Positions 1-10,663 of a stretch of 64,000 nucleotides of DNA are shown here, piece by piece. The stretch's first letter is position 1. Each line of letters starts with the position of its first letter. The DNA is from Avena insularis (Eukaryota; Streptophyta; Magnoliopsida; Poales; Poaceae), in NCBI GenBank assembly GCA_023614405.1, contig CM042687.1, positions 69,174,992 through 69,238,991 on the forward strand, in the 5' to 3' direction. The notes under the pieces are model-generated. The model saw only the letters and a list, made by a program, of their open reading frames with translations. It did no database searches and was not told the origin of the DNA. The position numbers were made by a program, and so were the translations under genes.

Positions 1-1
1 A

Positions 2-322
2 GTGGCTCATAATTGCTTGGTTTTAACTGATTTTGTTGTGCTTGAGATCCCCGAAGATGATAATATGTCTATTATTCTTGGGATACCTTTTCTTAATACT
101 ACAGGTGCTGTCATCAATTGTAATCAAGGAAAAGTAACATTCAATATTAATGACAAAGAGCATACTGTCTATTTCCCCAAGAAGGTTGCTAAAATCTATT
201 GCCTAAATTCCATTAAAAATATTGAGAGCATCAAGGTTGGAGAAATATATTGTCCCATTCCACAAGAAAATTTTGAAACTATTAGGATTGGAACCATTTC
301 TATCAAGGTTGAGGTAACATAA
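2..322 (+). CDS. Retropepsin-like (aspartic protease) region, C-terminal part
   Basis: This is the open end of a frame that starts before the window, so the first methionine is not a real start. The visible segment SIILGIPFLNTTGAVINC matches the conserved second half of plant Athila/Gypsy proteases, where a catalytic aspartate upstream (here outside the window) is followed by a hydrophobic strand ending in I-L-G-x-P-F-L. It continues through KVTFNINDKEHTVYFPKK, another recognisable block of the cereal Athila polyprotein. The frame closes with TAA at 320-322. In an autonomous element RT would follow in the same frame. Here the sequence becomes AT-rich and non-coding instead, which fits a non-autonomous derivative or a deletion. 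Function is inferred from family resemblance only. Confidence 0.7.
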   Translation: MAHNCLVLTDFVVLEIPEDDNMSIILGIPFLNTTGAVINCNQGKVTFNINDKEHTVYFPKKVAKIYCLNSIKNIESIKVGEIYCPIPQENFETIRIGTISIKVEVT

Positions 323-1183
323 TCACCTTGTGGAATGCAAATTTTTGTTTCATATAAGATTGTTTTGGTAACAAGACTTGATCAACCTTGTTAACAAAAG
401 GATTTTAATGAATAAAACAATGTTTTCACTATGGTTATTCTTGCTTTCTTTTACTTTTCTCCTTCCCAGTCTTTGACTTTTCTTTTGTTAGCTTTGGTTC
501 TGTTAGTTTTTTGCTTGTTAGAGTGTCTTAGAACTTCTGTAGTTTGGTTTTGGTTTGCTTTTTCTTGTTCTAAAAAAAATCTTTTCTGTGAGAAAATCAA
601 TTTTCATACCCTGAAAATTGGCCAAAAATAAAGTTTCCCAAAAAATTCCAGAAAATTCAAAATAATTTTTTCCTTGAAAAAAGGGGCAGAGGGACACCTG
701 GAGTGACCCAGGGGGCCACCCCAGGCCAGCACACCCCTGAGTGGCGCGGCCAGCCCCCAGGTGGCGCCTGACAGGGGTGTGGCCCACCTGTGGCCCTCCA
801 AGATGCCTGCTCCCAGCCATCTTCTTTCTCTCTCCCAAAAACACCGGGAAACTTTCTCAAGATTGAGTTCCTGCTGTTCTTGCTCGGTAATTTCGATCTC
901 CTTGCTTAGCCCATCTTTGCTGCTGATTTTTGGAGGGATTGCTCCTTGGTATGTGCCTCCTCCGCTTGTCCAATTAGATTTGTGATTTGTAGATTGTATC
1001 TTGAGTATTTTGCTGCTATAGGTGACAAGTTGTGTGAGCTTGCATGTTTGTTCTATGCTTAGAGATTTCATTTTGATGCATGTGTAGCCCTCTAGCAAGT
1101 TCCTATAGTAGTTTCTCATCATTTATCAACTTAGAAATCACTTGGTTTGATGTTTGTCTAAAAATTTCAGAAAAAAGGGGGTC
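323..1183. other. Non-coding spacer of the Athila-type element
   Basis: AT-rich sequence surrounds a GC-rich patch at about 690-810 (CACCCC/GGGGTG-rich). Open frames on the minus strand here, such as 604-1122, show no recognisable domain and look like by-products of the GC-rich patch. An acceptor-like pyrimidine/AG stretch (AAATTTCAG) ends at 1170, just upstream of the next ORF. It may mark a splice site for subgenomic expression of that ORF, but this is speculative. Confidence 0.45.
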
Positions 1184-2298
1184 ATGGACAACCACACCTT
1201 TGGTGAAATATTTGAGAGTGATGCACCTAGAAGTGCAAGGCCTTTAAGATCATCCTCCCGAGCTAGGCCCTCATACAATGAGGATCTCATTATACCGTGA
1301 TTTGGCGACGAGTGAGATGAGGGGGATATGCACCCTTCCACCTTTCCTTACCCGACCTTCTTGCGGGCTGCTGGGATTCTTGAGGATTTTCTAACCTTGG
1401 TTCGGAGGGTTGGACTAACAATTTATATGCAGGATGAGAGCGTGCAATATGCTACGCTCACTAAAACATTTGTGGAGAGCTTTTTTTTAACAGCTTGTTC
1501 AAGCCAGACGTGTCTTTCAAAATTTATGGCAGGCCTTACACCATGACATTGAAGAAATTTTGTGAGGCCCTGGGTCTTGGTACAGCTGGGACGGCAAAGA
1601 AGATTCCAGCTCAACCCACTGATTTGTTGGAGCTCTACCATGGGATAACTAATGATGATGACCGTAGAGCCCAAAGGGGAAAGATAAGAAATATTCAGCT
1701 CCCAGCTATCAAGTACTTTGCTTATTATCTTGCCACTAGTGTTCTTGGTAGGGATAATACTAGTAATATTTCCAACTATCATTTGGCCTTCATAGCTGCT
1801 GCGCTCAACAATGAAACTAGGTACAACCTTGGTTCTCTCATTGCTCATTGCTCATTTCTGAGCTGCTAAGGGACCCATTTATGGGGGAATTATTGCTGCA
1901 CGTTTTGTCGCTGCTTTGGACCTTGCTATTGATCCAAATGGTACAGTTTTGGCTCCTCAGAGGCTTGATCTTGCTGCCATGAAAGCGCACCACTTTGTCA
2001 CTGCTGGCTCTACCCTTGAGAGCTTGGTTTATAGAATGATGTTTACTGACAGGGAAGAGAGAGAGATCCCTCTACCCCAAACCACTTTGTTCAGTATTTC
2101 CTAGGGAGCTTTGTCACTCTCCAAGGAGGAGATGGATGAGAACCTGCGCACTCTTGCTTCCATGGACACTATCAGGGGGACGCGCCCTCATACGACCCCT
2201 CTGTGCACTACACAAGGGAGTCCTCGAGCTTGTACCAGGACGAAGGGGCCTCCTCATCGTATTACGGAGGTGCACCTTCTTGGTCACCATGGAGTTGA
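1184..2298 (+). pseudogene. Broken extra ORF of Athila-type element (ORF1/plant-mobile-domain-like)
   Basis: The start is ATG at 1184 (MDNHTFGEIFESDAP). The frame runs through two early TGA stops (near 1300 and 1313) to QYATLTKTFVESF. It then changes frame at a run of eight or nine T near 1480. It continues as SFKIYGRPYTMTLKKFCEAL, typical of the extra protein encoded by grass Athila elements. A second frame change near 1860 leads into GPIYGGIIAARFVAAL and LDLAAMKAHHFVTA. A third near 2180 leads into the Ser/Tyr-rich tail (YYGGAPSWSPW), which ends with TGA at 2296-2298. The domain resembles the Athila ORF-1/plant mobile domain group. No biochemical role is known to me. At least three frameshifts and two stops make this copy inactive. 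Confidence 0.72.
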
Positions 2299-4476
2299 GC
2301 CCCACTTAGTCCAAAAGCCTAAGCTTGGGGGCGGTATACTGACATCACACTCATCTATATATCATGTTTCGTCGGTTCTTTGTATATACATTGTTTCGCT
2401 TTCTTTTTTGGTTTTTGTTCCTGCTTTCCGAAAACACAAAAATAACAAAAACATTTTCGTTGTTTCTCTTGGTTTGTTTCTTTGCTTTTTAGCTTTGGTT
2501 TTCCTTAAAGAAAAATCCAAAAAGTTTTTGCTTTGTTTGTTTTTGCTTTGTTTGATTGCTTTAAAAAATTGAAAACACCAAAAATATTTGTTGTTCTTCT
2601 TGGTTTTGTGAGTTCTTTGCAGGGTTCAGCCATCCTTAGTGGATTTGATTTCATGTTATTATTCAAGTCACACAAGTGAAGGGCAATAATGAAGATTAAG
2701 ACAACTTTAGGTGTGGTAAGAGGCTGGTAATGAACTCTATTTGTTTTCATTTTTGTACATATACTCATCATTCTTACCATTCTTAGTATGTTCATGTAAG
2801 GTGTATGTTATTGACGGATGCTTAGTAGTTCTTGCTTTCTTGTGATTAGCTCCAGCTTTCTAATAGTTTGTAGCATGTCATATGAATGTTTTCTTGCATT
2901 GTTTTGTTCATAACTTGGTATGATATTGTGGTATCCTCCTCTGAATATTTCATGTGAATCAACTTGGCACATGCTCACACATGCATATGACTAAACAATA
3001 GTCAGTAAGCCTCGATGGTTTATTTTGCCTCAGAGTCCTTGTACCACTTTCATGCCATAATTAGTCTTGTTTTGTTGCAAGCATGGTTATAACAATTATT
3101 GCTCTCTCGTTTGTTGCTCCCTCTCTATTGCTAGCCTTCACTTGCACTGAGTATGAGCTCTACTTGTGCATCCAACTCCCCAAAACCACTATTTCCACCA
3201 GTGTCCACCATACCTACCTATTAGCATCATTTGCTATTCAGTGCATATTCAATATGCCTTGTTTTCTTCCGAATAAAATGTTTCACCATTTTGAGAAAGT
3301 TAGTTAGTAAAGCTCTCACAAACTTGATGGCACACTTTATTCCTTGCACATAATAAACCTGAACCATTGTGACTGTCCATGAAAGATATATGCTTGCAAA
3401 TTATAGGCTGGGAGTTAGCAGAACCGTGCTATCACGGGGAACGCTTTCAACACTTATGGATACATATCCAGTTGATACCATGGTCTTTTGTTTGCGGATG
3501 TCGTCGGTGTGAAATAAAAGGGGAGCTTGTGAGTTCATGGAGTTATATATATGTGTTAGAGAAACGCCTGGGCCACCAGCCTAAGCCATGCCTAATCATG
3601 GTGGAAACTTGCAGCATTACCATAATGAGCATCTGTGAGGCATCCTCAACAAAAACCTACGCAAATAGCAAATAAAAAGATCGCTAAGATGCTCATTGTT
3701 TGCTTGCCTTGTCATTTTGATTATGGGATTGCTCCTGTATCATGTGCAAGGGGTACCCCGTTGGCGGTTCTCTATGATATGCATGTATTGACAATGAAAA
3801 GAACTTACAGGTAATTAAAGTTGAGTTGCATGAGGAGCGGCCCTCATACTCAAGGGACATGGGATTTCCAGTTTATGGTCTTTCAAGCATATAACTCATA
3901 TTGGACCTCACTTTCACCATTAACCATATAAAGATGCTTATGATAGGGGCAATGAGAGCTCAAAGCTAGTGAGTACCTTAATTTTAGCATTTGGAAGCCT
4001 TTTGAACTTTTCTAAACCTTTTCACCTCCTTGTTGAGTCACCACTTATTCTATGAGCACCCTCTTGAGAGCATAGTTTTCATTCTTGTGTTTGTCTCAGA
4101 ACTTGGTTAATTATGTCATGACTTTGATGCTTGTACTCTGATATATTTACTTCTAGTCTTCACTTGAACTTCAGAGGTGCCTTGGCATTTATATTGTGCT
4201 CTACAAACAAATGCAAGCGAGATACCACTCTATGATACCTTCTTATGAGCATTGCAATGTTGCTTATGTTTATGTTTCATGCTAATTATTATTATTGAGT
4301 TGGTTTCTCTTCATAGCTTGCAATGACTATTGAGTAGACTTAGTTGCATACTTCTTATTGTGAATGGTTTAAGTATCTACTCCTGTGCTGAGAATATATA
4401 CATCATATGAAGCAAATGTGTTCGTGATAGTTTTTTTATCGCACTCAGTTTTCAACTAAATTGCTTGAGGACAAGC
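2299..4476. other. Long non-coding 3' internal tract of the Athila-type element
   Basis: About 2.2 kb lies between the extra ORF and the 3' LTR. It starts with a purine-rich stretch (AAGCTTGGGGGCGG at about 2319). It is otherwise AT-rich with no domain in any frame. The 2111-2572 and 2505-2795 frames are low-complexity shadows. Such tracts are usual in cereal Athila elements. Confidence 0.6.
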
Positions 4477-4499
4477 AATAAGCTAAGCTTGCGGGTAGT
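4477..4499 (+). promoter_or_regulatory. Polypurine tract before the Athila-type 3' LTR
   Basis: The stretch AAGCTAAGCTTGCGGGTAGT directly precedes the LTR start TGATACGTCC. It follows the segment GCTTGAGGACAAGCAA, which in cereal Athila elements lies just upstream of the 3' LTR. It would prime plus-strand DNA synthesis. Confidence 0.6.
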
Positions 4500-4811
4500 T
4501 GATACGTCCAAAATGTATCTACTTTCCCGAACACTTTTGCTATTGTTTCTCCTCTAAACTTGTGTGATTTGGATACAAATAACACGGACTGACGCTGTTT
4601 TCAGCAGAATTATGTTGGTGTCTAACTTTTGTGCAGAAAATCAACTATCAGGAAAAATCCCATAAAATATGCCAAAAATCCTATTTCACCAGAAGATCCA
4701 CGGAACGGAGAGGAGCCCTGGGTGGCCCACCCCCTGCCGCGCGGGTAGGCCCACCCCGCGCCTAGGAAGGGTGTGGCCAGCCCAGGCGCCCCCTCAGCCT
4801 CTCTATTCGCC

Positions 4812-4817
4812 TATAAG
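4812..4817 (+). promoter_or_regulatory. Putative TATA box in Athila-type LTR
   Basis: CCTATAAGATG follows a GC-rich stretch about 310 bp into the LTR, a plausible U3/R core promoter. Called from sequence and position only. Confidence 0.4.
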
Positions 4818-5779
4818 ATGCCTTCTGACCTAAAAACTCAGGGGGGTCGACGTTTTTCCAGAAAGAGTTCCGCTGCGCCACCACCAACAGAAGCCGCGAT
4901 TCGGAAACAGAAACTCCGTTCTGGCACCCTGCCGAGACGAGGAATTTGGGGAGGATCATCGCCATCGTCATCACCAACACCTCTCCATCAACCATCAATG
5001 TTTCCGTCATCCATGAGTGAGTAATCCCACGTTGTAGGCTATGGGGATGGTAGGGATTCAATGAGTTCTATCATGTAATCGAATAAGATTGTTAGGGCAT
5101 GGTGTCTAGTATCTCTATTAGTGCTATTTGACTTTGTTGCAACTTGTTGTGCTTAATGCTTGTCACTAGGGCCCGAATGCCATGATCTCAGATCTGAACT
5201 TATTATTGAATCATTATGATAGTATTGTTTGTGATATTATCTACAAGTTGTGTACACATATCATTGTCCGGATCCAAAGTCCCCAAAGTTACAGAAATTG
5301 GGACAACCGGAGAGGATGGCTGTGAAGTGATGATCACATGTGTTCATGGAGTGTTAATGCTTTTCTCTGGTGCTCTATTAAAAGGAGCATATTAATTGAC
5401 ACTAGTTACTTTGAGGCCTCGCTGCCACGGGCTGGCAGGACAAAAGATGTTTTGCAAGTTCTCATTGCGAGCACACATGACTATATATGGAGCACATGCC
5501 TATGATTGTTTAGTACTTGGATGCTCATTCTTATTTATCTGCAATTGCCCTAGATCTTGAAGTTACATGTTTAGACTCGTCCATGCAACGCCCGTCCATC
5601 CATCCCTATGCCTACCGCACTCATATCCTACTGTTTGCTACTACTGTTACCATTGCTCATGTTTTGCCGCTACTGTTGCTTTGCTGTTCTACTGATAAAC
5701 TTCTATGAGCAAGAACTATTTCCAGGTGCAGCTAAATTGACAACTCAGTTGTTAAGTATTACAAGTATTCTTTGGCTCC

Positions 5780-5784
5780 CCTTG
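5780..5784 (+). repeat. Target-site duplication CCTTG (left) of the Tat element
   Basis: CCTTG immediately precedes the LTR start TGATGG at 5785. It is repeated exactly at 18206-18210 after the LTR end CGACA. Confidence 0.95.
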
Positions 5785-6276
5785 TGATGGGGATATGCCG
5801 AATGGGGTATACCTAGTAGGACGTTTCCTACTGGCCCAATCTGCCAGCGAGTGGGCCTGCAGGATGGCAACTTGATCGAGATTTAACAAGAAGCCAGGCG
5901 ACTGGAAGCTGGAGGCCCAGAAGCGTAGCTAGGCCCAGTTGGATTAGGTCAAGTACCCTCCGAATCCTTAACTAATTCGGTTGTAGATATGTAAACCCTA
6001 GCGAGGTAAGCCTATATAAACCTCCCTAGGGTACGCATACAGGACACGTTCCATCATACACCCCCTGCGACTCGCCGCCTAGTCGTTGAGCTCGCCCTTT
6101 GTACTCTGTCATCAATACAATCTAGCAGGAGTAGGTCTTTACCTTCCGGGGGGCCGAACCTGGGTAAACCCTTGTGTGTCCGCCCTCATCTCGCACCGTA
6201 GATGGCTGGCCGCCCTTGTCCCTCGTTCTACTACTCGCTGCCGATTGCAGCATCTGCCGTGACCATTCCCACGATA
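5785..6276 (+). repeat. 5' LTR of the Tat element
   Basis: It runs from TGATGGGGATATGCCG to CATTCCCACGATA. The last TA replaces the CA seen in the 3' LTR. It contains a TATATAAA box at 6013. Confidence 0.93.
6013..6020 (+). promoter_or_regulatory. TATA box in Tat 5' LTR
   Basis: CCTATATAAACC lies about 230 bp into the LTR and is repeated in the 3' LTR at about 17943-17950. Position and sequence fit the U3 promoter. Confidence 0.7.
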
Positions 6277-6277
6277 G

Positions 6278-6295
6278 TGGCGCCCACCGTGGGGC
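6278..6295 (+). promoter_or_regulatory. Primer binding site of the Tat element
   Basis: TGGCGCCCACCGTGGGGC starts one base after the 5' LTR. The leading TGGCGCC is the usual start of PBS sequences in plant Tat/Athila elements, where the 3' end of a tRNA primes minus-strand synthesis. I did not identify the exact tRNA. Confidence 0.75.
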
Positions 6296-6844
6296 CTAGC
6301 CGGTCAGGCCGGTGTTCTGCAGCAAGATCCAATCTGGCCATCAACGATACGATCTCCACCGGCCGCATGATCGTGATCGGCGAGATCCTCCAGATCTTGC
6401 CGACCAGCTACATCCCAGCGGTACGCCCCGTCACGCACAACATGATCATGCCGGTTGGCATGATCAGCCTCTTCGTCGCCTTCACCGACGTCATCATCTC
6501 GGAGGACTCGGCTCGCATCTGCGAGTCTCCACCGTGCGATCGACTCTCCGAGAGACAGGTCCGCACCATCCACTGCCTCGCCTCCGAGTACAACTCGGCC
6601 AACAGCAACGTGGTCGAAACCAGCATGGTCGCGAATGACGTGACCCTCAACAACGATGCCGACTCGGCGACCCGGCGTCAGTCGCCGGATCCATCGTTGC
6701 CGCGTCACCCGCTGGCTCCATCACCTAGGTCTCCAATCTGGGGGACTTCGAGGACCCCTCCATCCTTGGGATCTTCAACTCCGACTCCGGATCGGAGAAC
6801 TCCGGCGACTTTCACATCGATCCGATCGCTACACCGCGACCTAC
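6296..6844 (+). other. Tat leader before gag
   Basis: GC-rich leader sequence. A 293-codon open frame (6202-7083) crosses it but starts inside the LTR, shows no domain and is in a different frame from gag. I treat it as a composition artefact. A gag N-terminal extension that lost its frame cannot be excluded. Confidence 0.45.
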
Positions 6845-8884
6845 ATGGCGAGCGGCACGGACGCCCCACCGGACCCCTTCTCCATGCCGATTCCGCCGAC
6901 TGCAACGACAACAGTGGTCGAAGAACTCCGCTTGCGACTGGCGGATGCGGTCTGCTAAGAGCAGGCCGAGCGCGAAAAATTTCACCTCGAGCAGGCAACG
7001 GCGCAAGAACTCCCGCACTACCACCAACGCTGCATCAGGTCGCGCCTGAACCCCACGGTTCAGGGTTGTGCCCTGAACTTTGACGATGAGAATGACCCGG
7101 GCCGCGCGGCTGACTGTGTTATCTGTGAGAATGCGCTGCCAGGAGGAAGCACCCGACCACCACCAGACGCGTCAGCGAACGGCGCTCCCCCACCACCGCC
7201 TGGCCGCACACCGCCTCCAAACCAACCGCGGATCATGATCTCCGCACAGGAGAGGGACGCGAATGACCTCCCGCTGTTTTCCACTTCGATGGACAACGTC
7301 ATCGCGAGTCGAGCTGCGGTCGACAACATCAATGTGACTAGAGAAGGCGCCCTGCAGATCCAGTATGCCAGGGCCCTACTTGCCAAGGCCGTCGAGCAAC
7401 AAGCCACGGGAGCTGACTCGCGGGGACGCGTGTACTCCCGCTCGTCAGGAAGCAGGGCGGCCTCGAGCGGCTGCCCGTCGATGGCAAACACCCTAAATTG
7501 CCCACCCCCCGAGCCCCTGTAGCTCCAACCGCGACCCGCGAACACGACACTCTCCACCAACGATCCGCGCCCGACGAACAACATGATCGCTGCCAACGGG
7601 CAGCCAGTCGATGCGCGGACCCACATCATCAACAACCAGAGCTGGCGCGCACGCCATCCTGATGACCTAAGGCACACACTCACTAATCACCGTGACAGCA
7701 AGCCGAGAGGGTCGCTCAGCCGAGTCGGCCCCCAGTGCTTCAGACCAATGATCCGAGGCAAAAAGTACCCGGCGAACTTCAAAGCACCGAAGGAGATTGA
7801 GAAGTACGACCCCTCGTACGACCCCTCCGTGTGGCTCGACACGTACCTCATGGCGATGGGAATCGCCGGTCACACCAACCTACTCGCCGCCCGCTACCTC
7901 TCCCTGATGATGGAGGGAGCGTGCCGGCAATGGATCAACACCCTCCCCACGGACAACATCGACTCCTGGGAGGAAATGCGTGATGCCTTCGTCCGACACT
8001 TCGAGGGCTCCTACACTCGTGCCACCACCATCGAGGACATAGAGCAATGCATCCAGGGGCCCCTTGAGTCGACCCGTAGCTGGGTCCAGTGGTGACAGGA
8101 TCTGTGGCACAACGCGGCCAGCATCCACCCGGACACCACGATTCACTGCTTCAAGACCTCGTGCCACTACGAGCCCTTGGTCGCCAAGCTCAAGCGGGTG
8201 TACAAAACACTTGACAACATACCGGACCTCCTCGAGATCTCCAAACGGTACGCGGAGGAGGATCCGAACCAAGAAACCGATGATGAGTCGGGAGGACACC
8301 GTCGCAAGAGCGGCCAAGACAACGGGAGACGACCCGAGCTACGTTACAGCAACACTCGCCTCATCGGCAAGCGCCGCGGTGATGGGAGAGTTGACTTCGT
8401 TGTCAATGCCGGCTACACTCCGCGCAAGCCCAAGAGCTTCCGCCACGACGGAGGCCAGCGCCGCGATGGCGGAAATTATAAGACGAAGCCGAGGTTCGAC
8501 CCCGCGGCTCTCCTCAACCATCCCTCTGTGTTCCACAACAGGGAGGGGAAGCCCGCCATGCACATGACCGCCGACTGCCACTCACTGAGGGAAATCGAGA
8601 AGGCACGACACGCATGGGAGGACCCCAACAACCACCCTCCTAACGGCGGGGCATTCGGCAACAACGTGGGATCGCTCCACACCTTCACCGGGTTCAGCAC
8701 CAAGCACGAGAAGAAGGTCATCACCCGCGCCGTCACCGTCAACACGGTGTCCCAGGTCGATGTCCCGCGCTTCCTCAACTGGTCCAAGCAACGGATCACC
8801 TGGAGTCGCGAAGATCACTCGCCATGGATCGAATATCCGGGGCGAGTCACCTTGGTAGTCAAGCCCAAGGTGGGAGACTACTAG
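6845..8884 (+). pseudogene. Tat gag (capsid/nucleocapsid precursor), decayed
   Basis: The likely start is ATG at 6845 (MASGTDAPPDPFSMP). A single frame runs on through premature stops at 6956 (TAA), 7520 (TAG) and 8093 (TGA). The retrotransposon gag core is visible at about 7790-8200: VWLDTYLMAMGI, CRQWINTLP, DSWEEMRDAFVRHFEGSY. Downstream is a basic, Arg/Gly-rich tail (8300-8480). I found no clear CCHC knuckle. The product would form the virus-like particle that packages element RNA. The upstream half (6845-7750) is a poorly conserved Pro-rich region with an EQAEREKFHLEQATAQ coiled-coil-like stretch. The frame continues without a shift into protease; a TAG at 8882 is the only separation. Confidence 0.85.
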
Positions 8885-9496
8885 CTCCCCAAGACGCTGA
8901 TGGACAGTGTAAGATCCATCAACATTCTTTACCTGGACACGTTCAGGCGACTGCGGATCCTGCAGTCGATGATTGAGACGACCTACACCACCTTCCAAGA
9001 CATCGTCCCAGATCGAAAGGCGTACCCGATCGACAAGGTGACGCTGCCAGTCACCTTCGGCACTCCAGCGAACTTCCGCACTGAGCGGATCGTCTTCGAG
9101 CTAGTGCCCTTCAACAGCCCCTACCACTGCGTCTTGGGGCGACAGGCGTTTGCCAAATTCATGGCGGCGCCCCACTACGTGTACAACGCGATGAAGCTCC
9201 CAAGGCCGTGCGGCATCATTACCGTCCACGGCGACCCCGACATGGTCGCCGAGTGCGAGGCCAAAGGCGCCGAGCTCGCCGATGCCATCATAGCGGCAGA
9301 AGCCAACCACGCAGAGGAGCTCGCCAAGTATGCGAGCGGGGTCAAAAATGACGACCCCACAATACTCAAGAAGCCCAACTCGGAGGGCCGCGGCTCCACC
9401 ACCTTAGAGGCAATGGTGCAGACTCGCACCGTCGAGCTGGTCCCAGGCGACTCCAGCCAGACAGTGACAATCGCGACGGGCATGAGCCCAGCATAG
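8885..9496 (+). pseudogene. Tat retropepsin-like protease, decayed
   Basis: Same frame as gag. The active-site region reads LMDSVRSINILYLDTF, where Tat proteases usually have D-G-G-S-S after LM; the aspartate is kept but the flanking glycines are lost. The second conserved block, YHCVLGRQAFAKFMAAPHY, is intact and typical of Tat. A long linker rich in A/E (AECEAKGAELADAIIAAEAN) follows. The segment ends at TAG 9494-9496. The enzyme would cut the gag-pol precursor. The damaged active-site loop together with flanking stops means no function is expected. Confidence 0.8.
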
Positions 9497-10663
9497 GAAG
9501 GCGCGTTCAGCGAGTTCCTACGTGAGAATCGTGACATCTTCGCATGGAAGCCATCCGACATGCCTGGTGTCCCGCCGGAACTCGCTAAGCACAAACTCAA
9601 CGCCGACCCCAAAGCGCGACCCGTCAAGCAGTCGTTGTGGCCTTTCAATGAAGAGCGCCGCCGAGCAATCACCGAGGAGGTGTAGTGTCTACTTGCCGCA
9701 GGCTTCATTCAGCCAATCAAATACTCAAAGTGGCTAGAAAACCTAGTCCTGGTCGAGAAGAAAAACGGGACCAGGAGAATGTGTATCGACTACACAAACC
9801 TAAACAACGCCTGCCCAAAGGAGCAGTTCGTCCTCCCGCAGATTGATCAAATCATCGACTCGACCGCAGGCTCGGAGTCGCTGTGTTTCCTTGACGCCTA
9901 CTCTGGTTACAACCAGATCAAAATGACAGTCGAGGATGAGGATAAGATGGCGTTCATCACGCCATTCAGAGCCTTCTGCTACACCGCCATGACCTTCGGT
10001 CTCAAGAACGCCGGGGCAACCTACCAGAGGTGCATGCAGGAGTGCCTTGCGAGCCAAATTGGCCGCAACATCCACGTCTACATCGACGACATGGTGGTGA
10101 AGTCCACTCGACATGGCGATCTACTCGCCGACCTAGCGGAAACCTTCACAAACCTACGGAGGTACAAGATAAATCTAAACCCAGGAAAGTGCACATTCAA
10201 TGTACCTACTGGACAGTTGCTGGGATACGTCGTCTCCAAGTGAGGGATCGAGGCAAACCCCACCAAGATCAACACGATCGCCCAGCTCGGCAAACCGAAG
10301 TGCCTGCGTGATATCTAGAAATTGTCCGGGCAAGTCGCGGCTCTCGGTCACTTTATCCCCCGGCTAGGCAAGAAGGCGATGACCCTCTACCGCCTAATGC
10401 ACAAGAACCCCATGTTCCAGTGGTACAGGGAGGCAGATGACGCGCTCCACGCTCTCAAGGAGGTGCTACTCGTGGCCCTGCTACTCGCCGCCCCTATCGA
10501 CAAGGAGCCCATGCTCGTCTATGTCACGGCCTCTGAGCGAGTCTTCGGCGCCGTCATGGTCGTCGAATGACCAGAAGAGGACAAGGAGCGCCCGGTGCAG
10601 CGACCTGTATACTACAACAGCGAAGTTCTCACCGAGTTGCGCTAGCGCTACCCATAGTACTAG
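9497..10663 (+). pseudogene. Tat reverse transcriptase and connecting RNase H, decayed
   Basis: Same frame. Recognisable RT blocks are EKKNGTRRMCIDYTNLNNAC, SLCFLDAYSGYNQIKM, FGLKNAGATYQRCMQ and the catalytic YIDDMVVKS at about 10078-10100. The tether follows (LGHFIPRLGKKA), then the Gypsy RNase H start (VYVTASERVFGAVMVVE). The latter breaks down into three TAG stops within 21 bases (10643, 10655, 10661). Other stops are TAG 9683, TGA 10241, TAG 10316 and TGA 10568. RT would copy element RNA into cDNA in the cytoplasmic particle. RT motifs are well kept despite the stops, so decay is by point mutation rather than rearrangement. Confidence 0.9.

Larger units (their letters stand above)
1..5784 (+). 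mobile_element. Athila-lineage Gypsy retrotransposon, 3' part (Sabrina/WHAM-like)
   Basis: The element enters from the left edge of the window. It holds a protease remnant, an extra ORF of the kind found in cereal Athila elements, a long non-coding 3' tract, a polypurine tract and most of the 3' LTR. The remaining 75 bases lie at 18206-18280, beyond the inserted Tat element. The LTR begins TGATACGTCC and ends GTGGGTCATCA, which I associate from memory with the Sabrina/WHAM group. No reverse transcriptase or integrase lies between the protease and the LTR, so this copy looks non-autonomous, unless those domains precede the window, which would be an unusual order. The probable right-hand target duplication is AATAG at 18281-18285; its partner is outside the window. 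Confidence 0.8.
4500..5784 (+). repeat. 3' LTR of the Athila-type element, left segment
   Basis: The LTR starts TGATACGTCC and is interrupted after CCCCTTG by the Tat element. With the right-hand remainder (18211-18280, after removing the duplicated CCTTG) the LTR is about 1355 bp. A GC-rich segment at 4690-4810 precedes a TATA-like CTATAAGA, a normal U3 layout. Confidence 0.82.

Noticed and set aside
604..1122. Minus-strand 172-codon frame in the Athila spacer
   Set aside because: Low-complexity, no domain; antisense shadow of a GC-rich patch.
6202..7083. 293-codon open frame overlapping the Tat 5' LTR and gag start
   Set aside because: It starts inside the LTR, has no domain, and overlaps real gag in another frame. 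GC-rich sequence gives long chance frames here.
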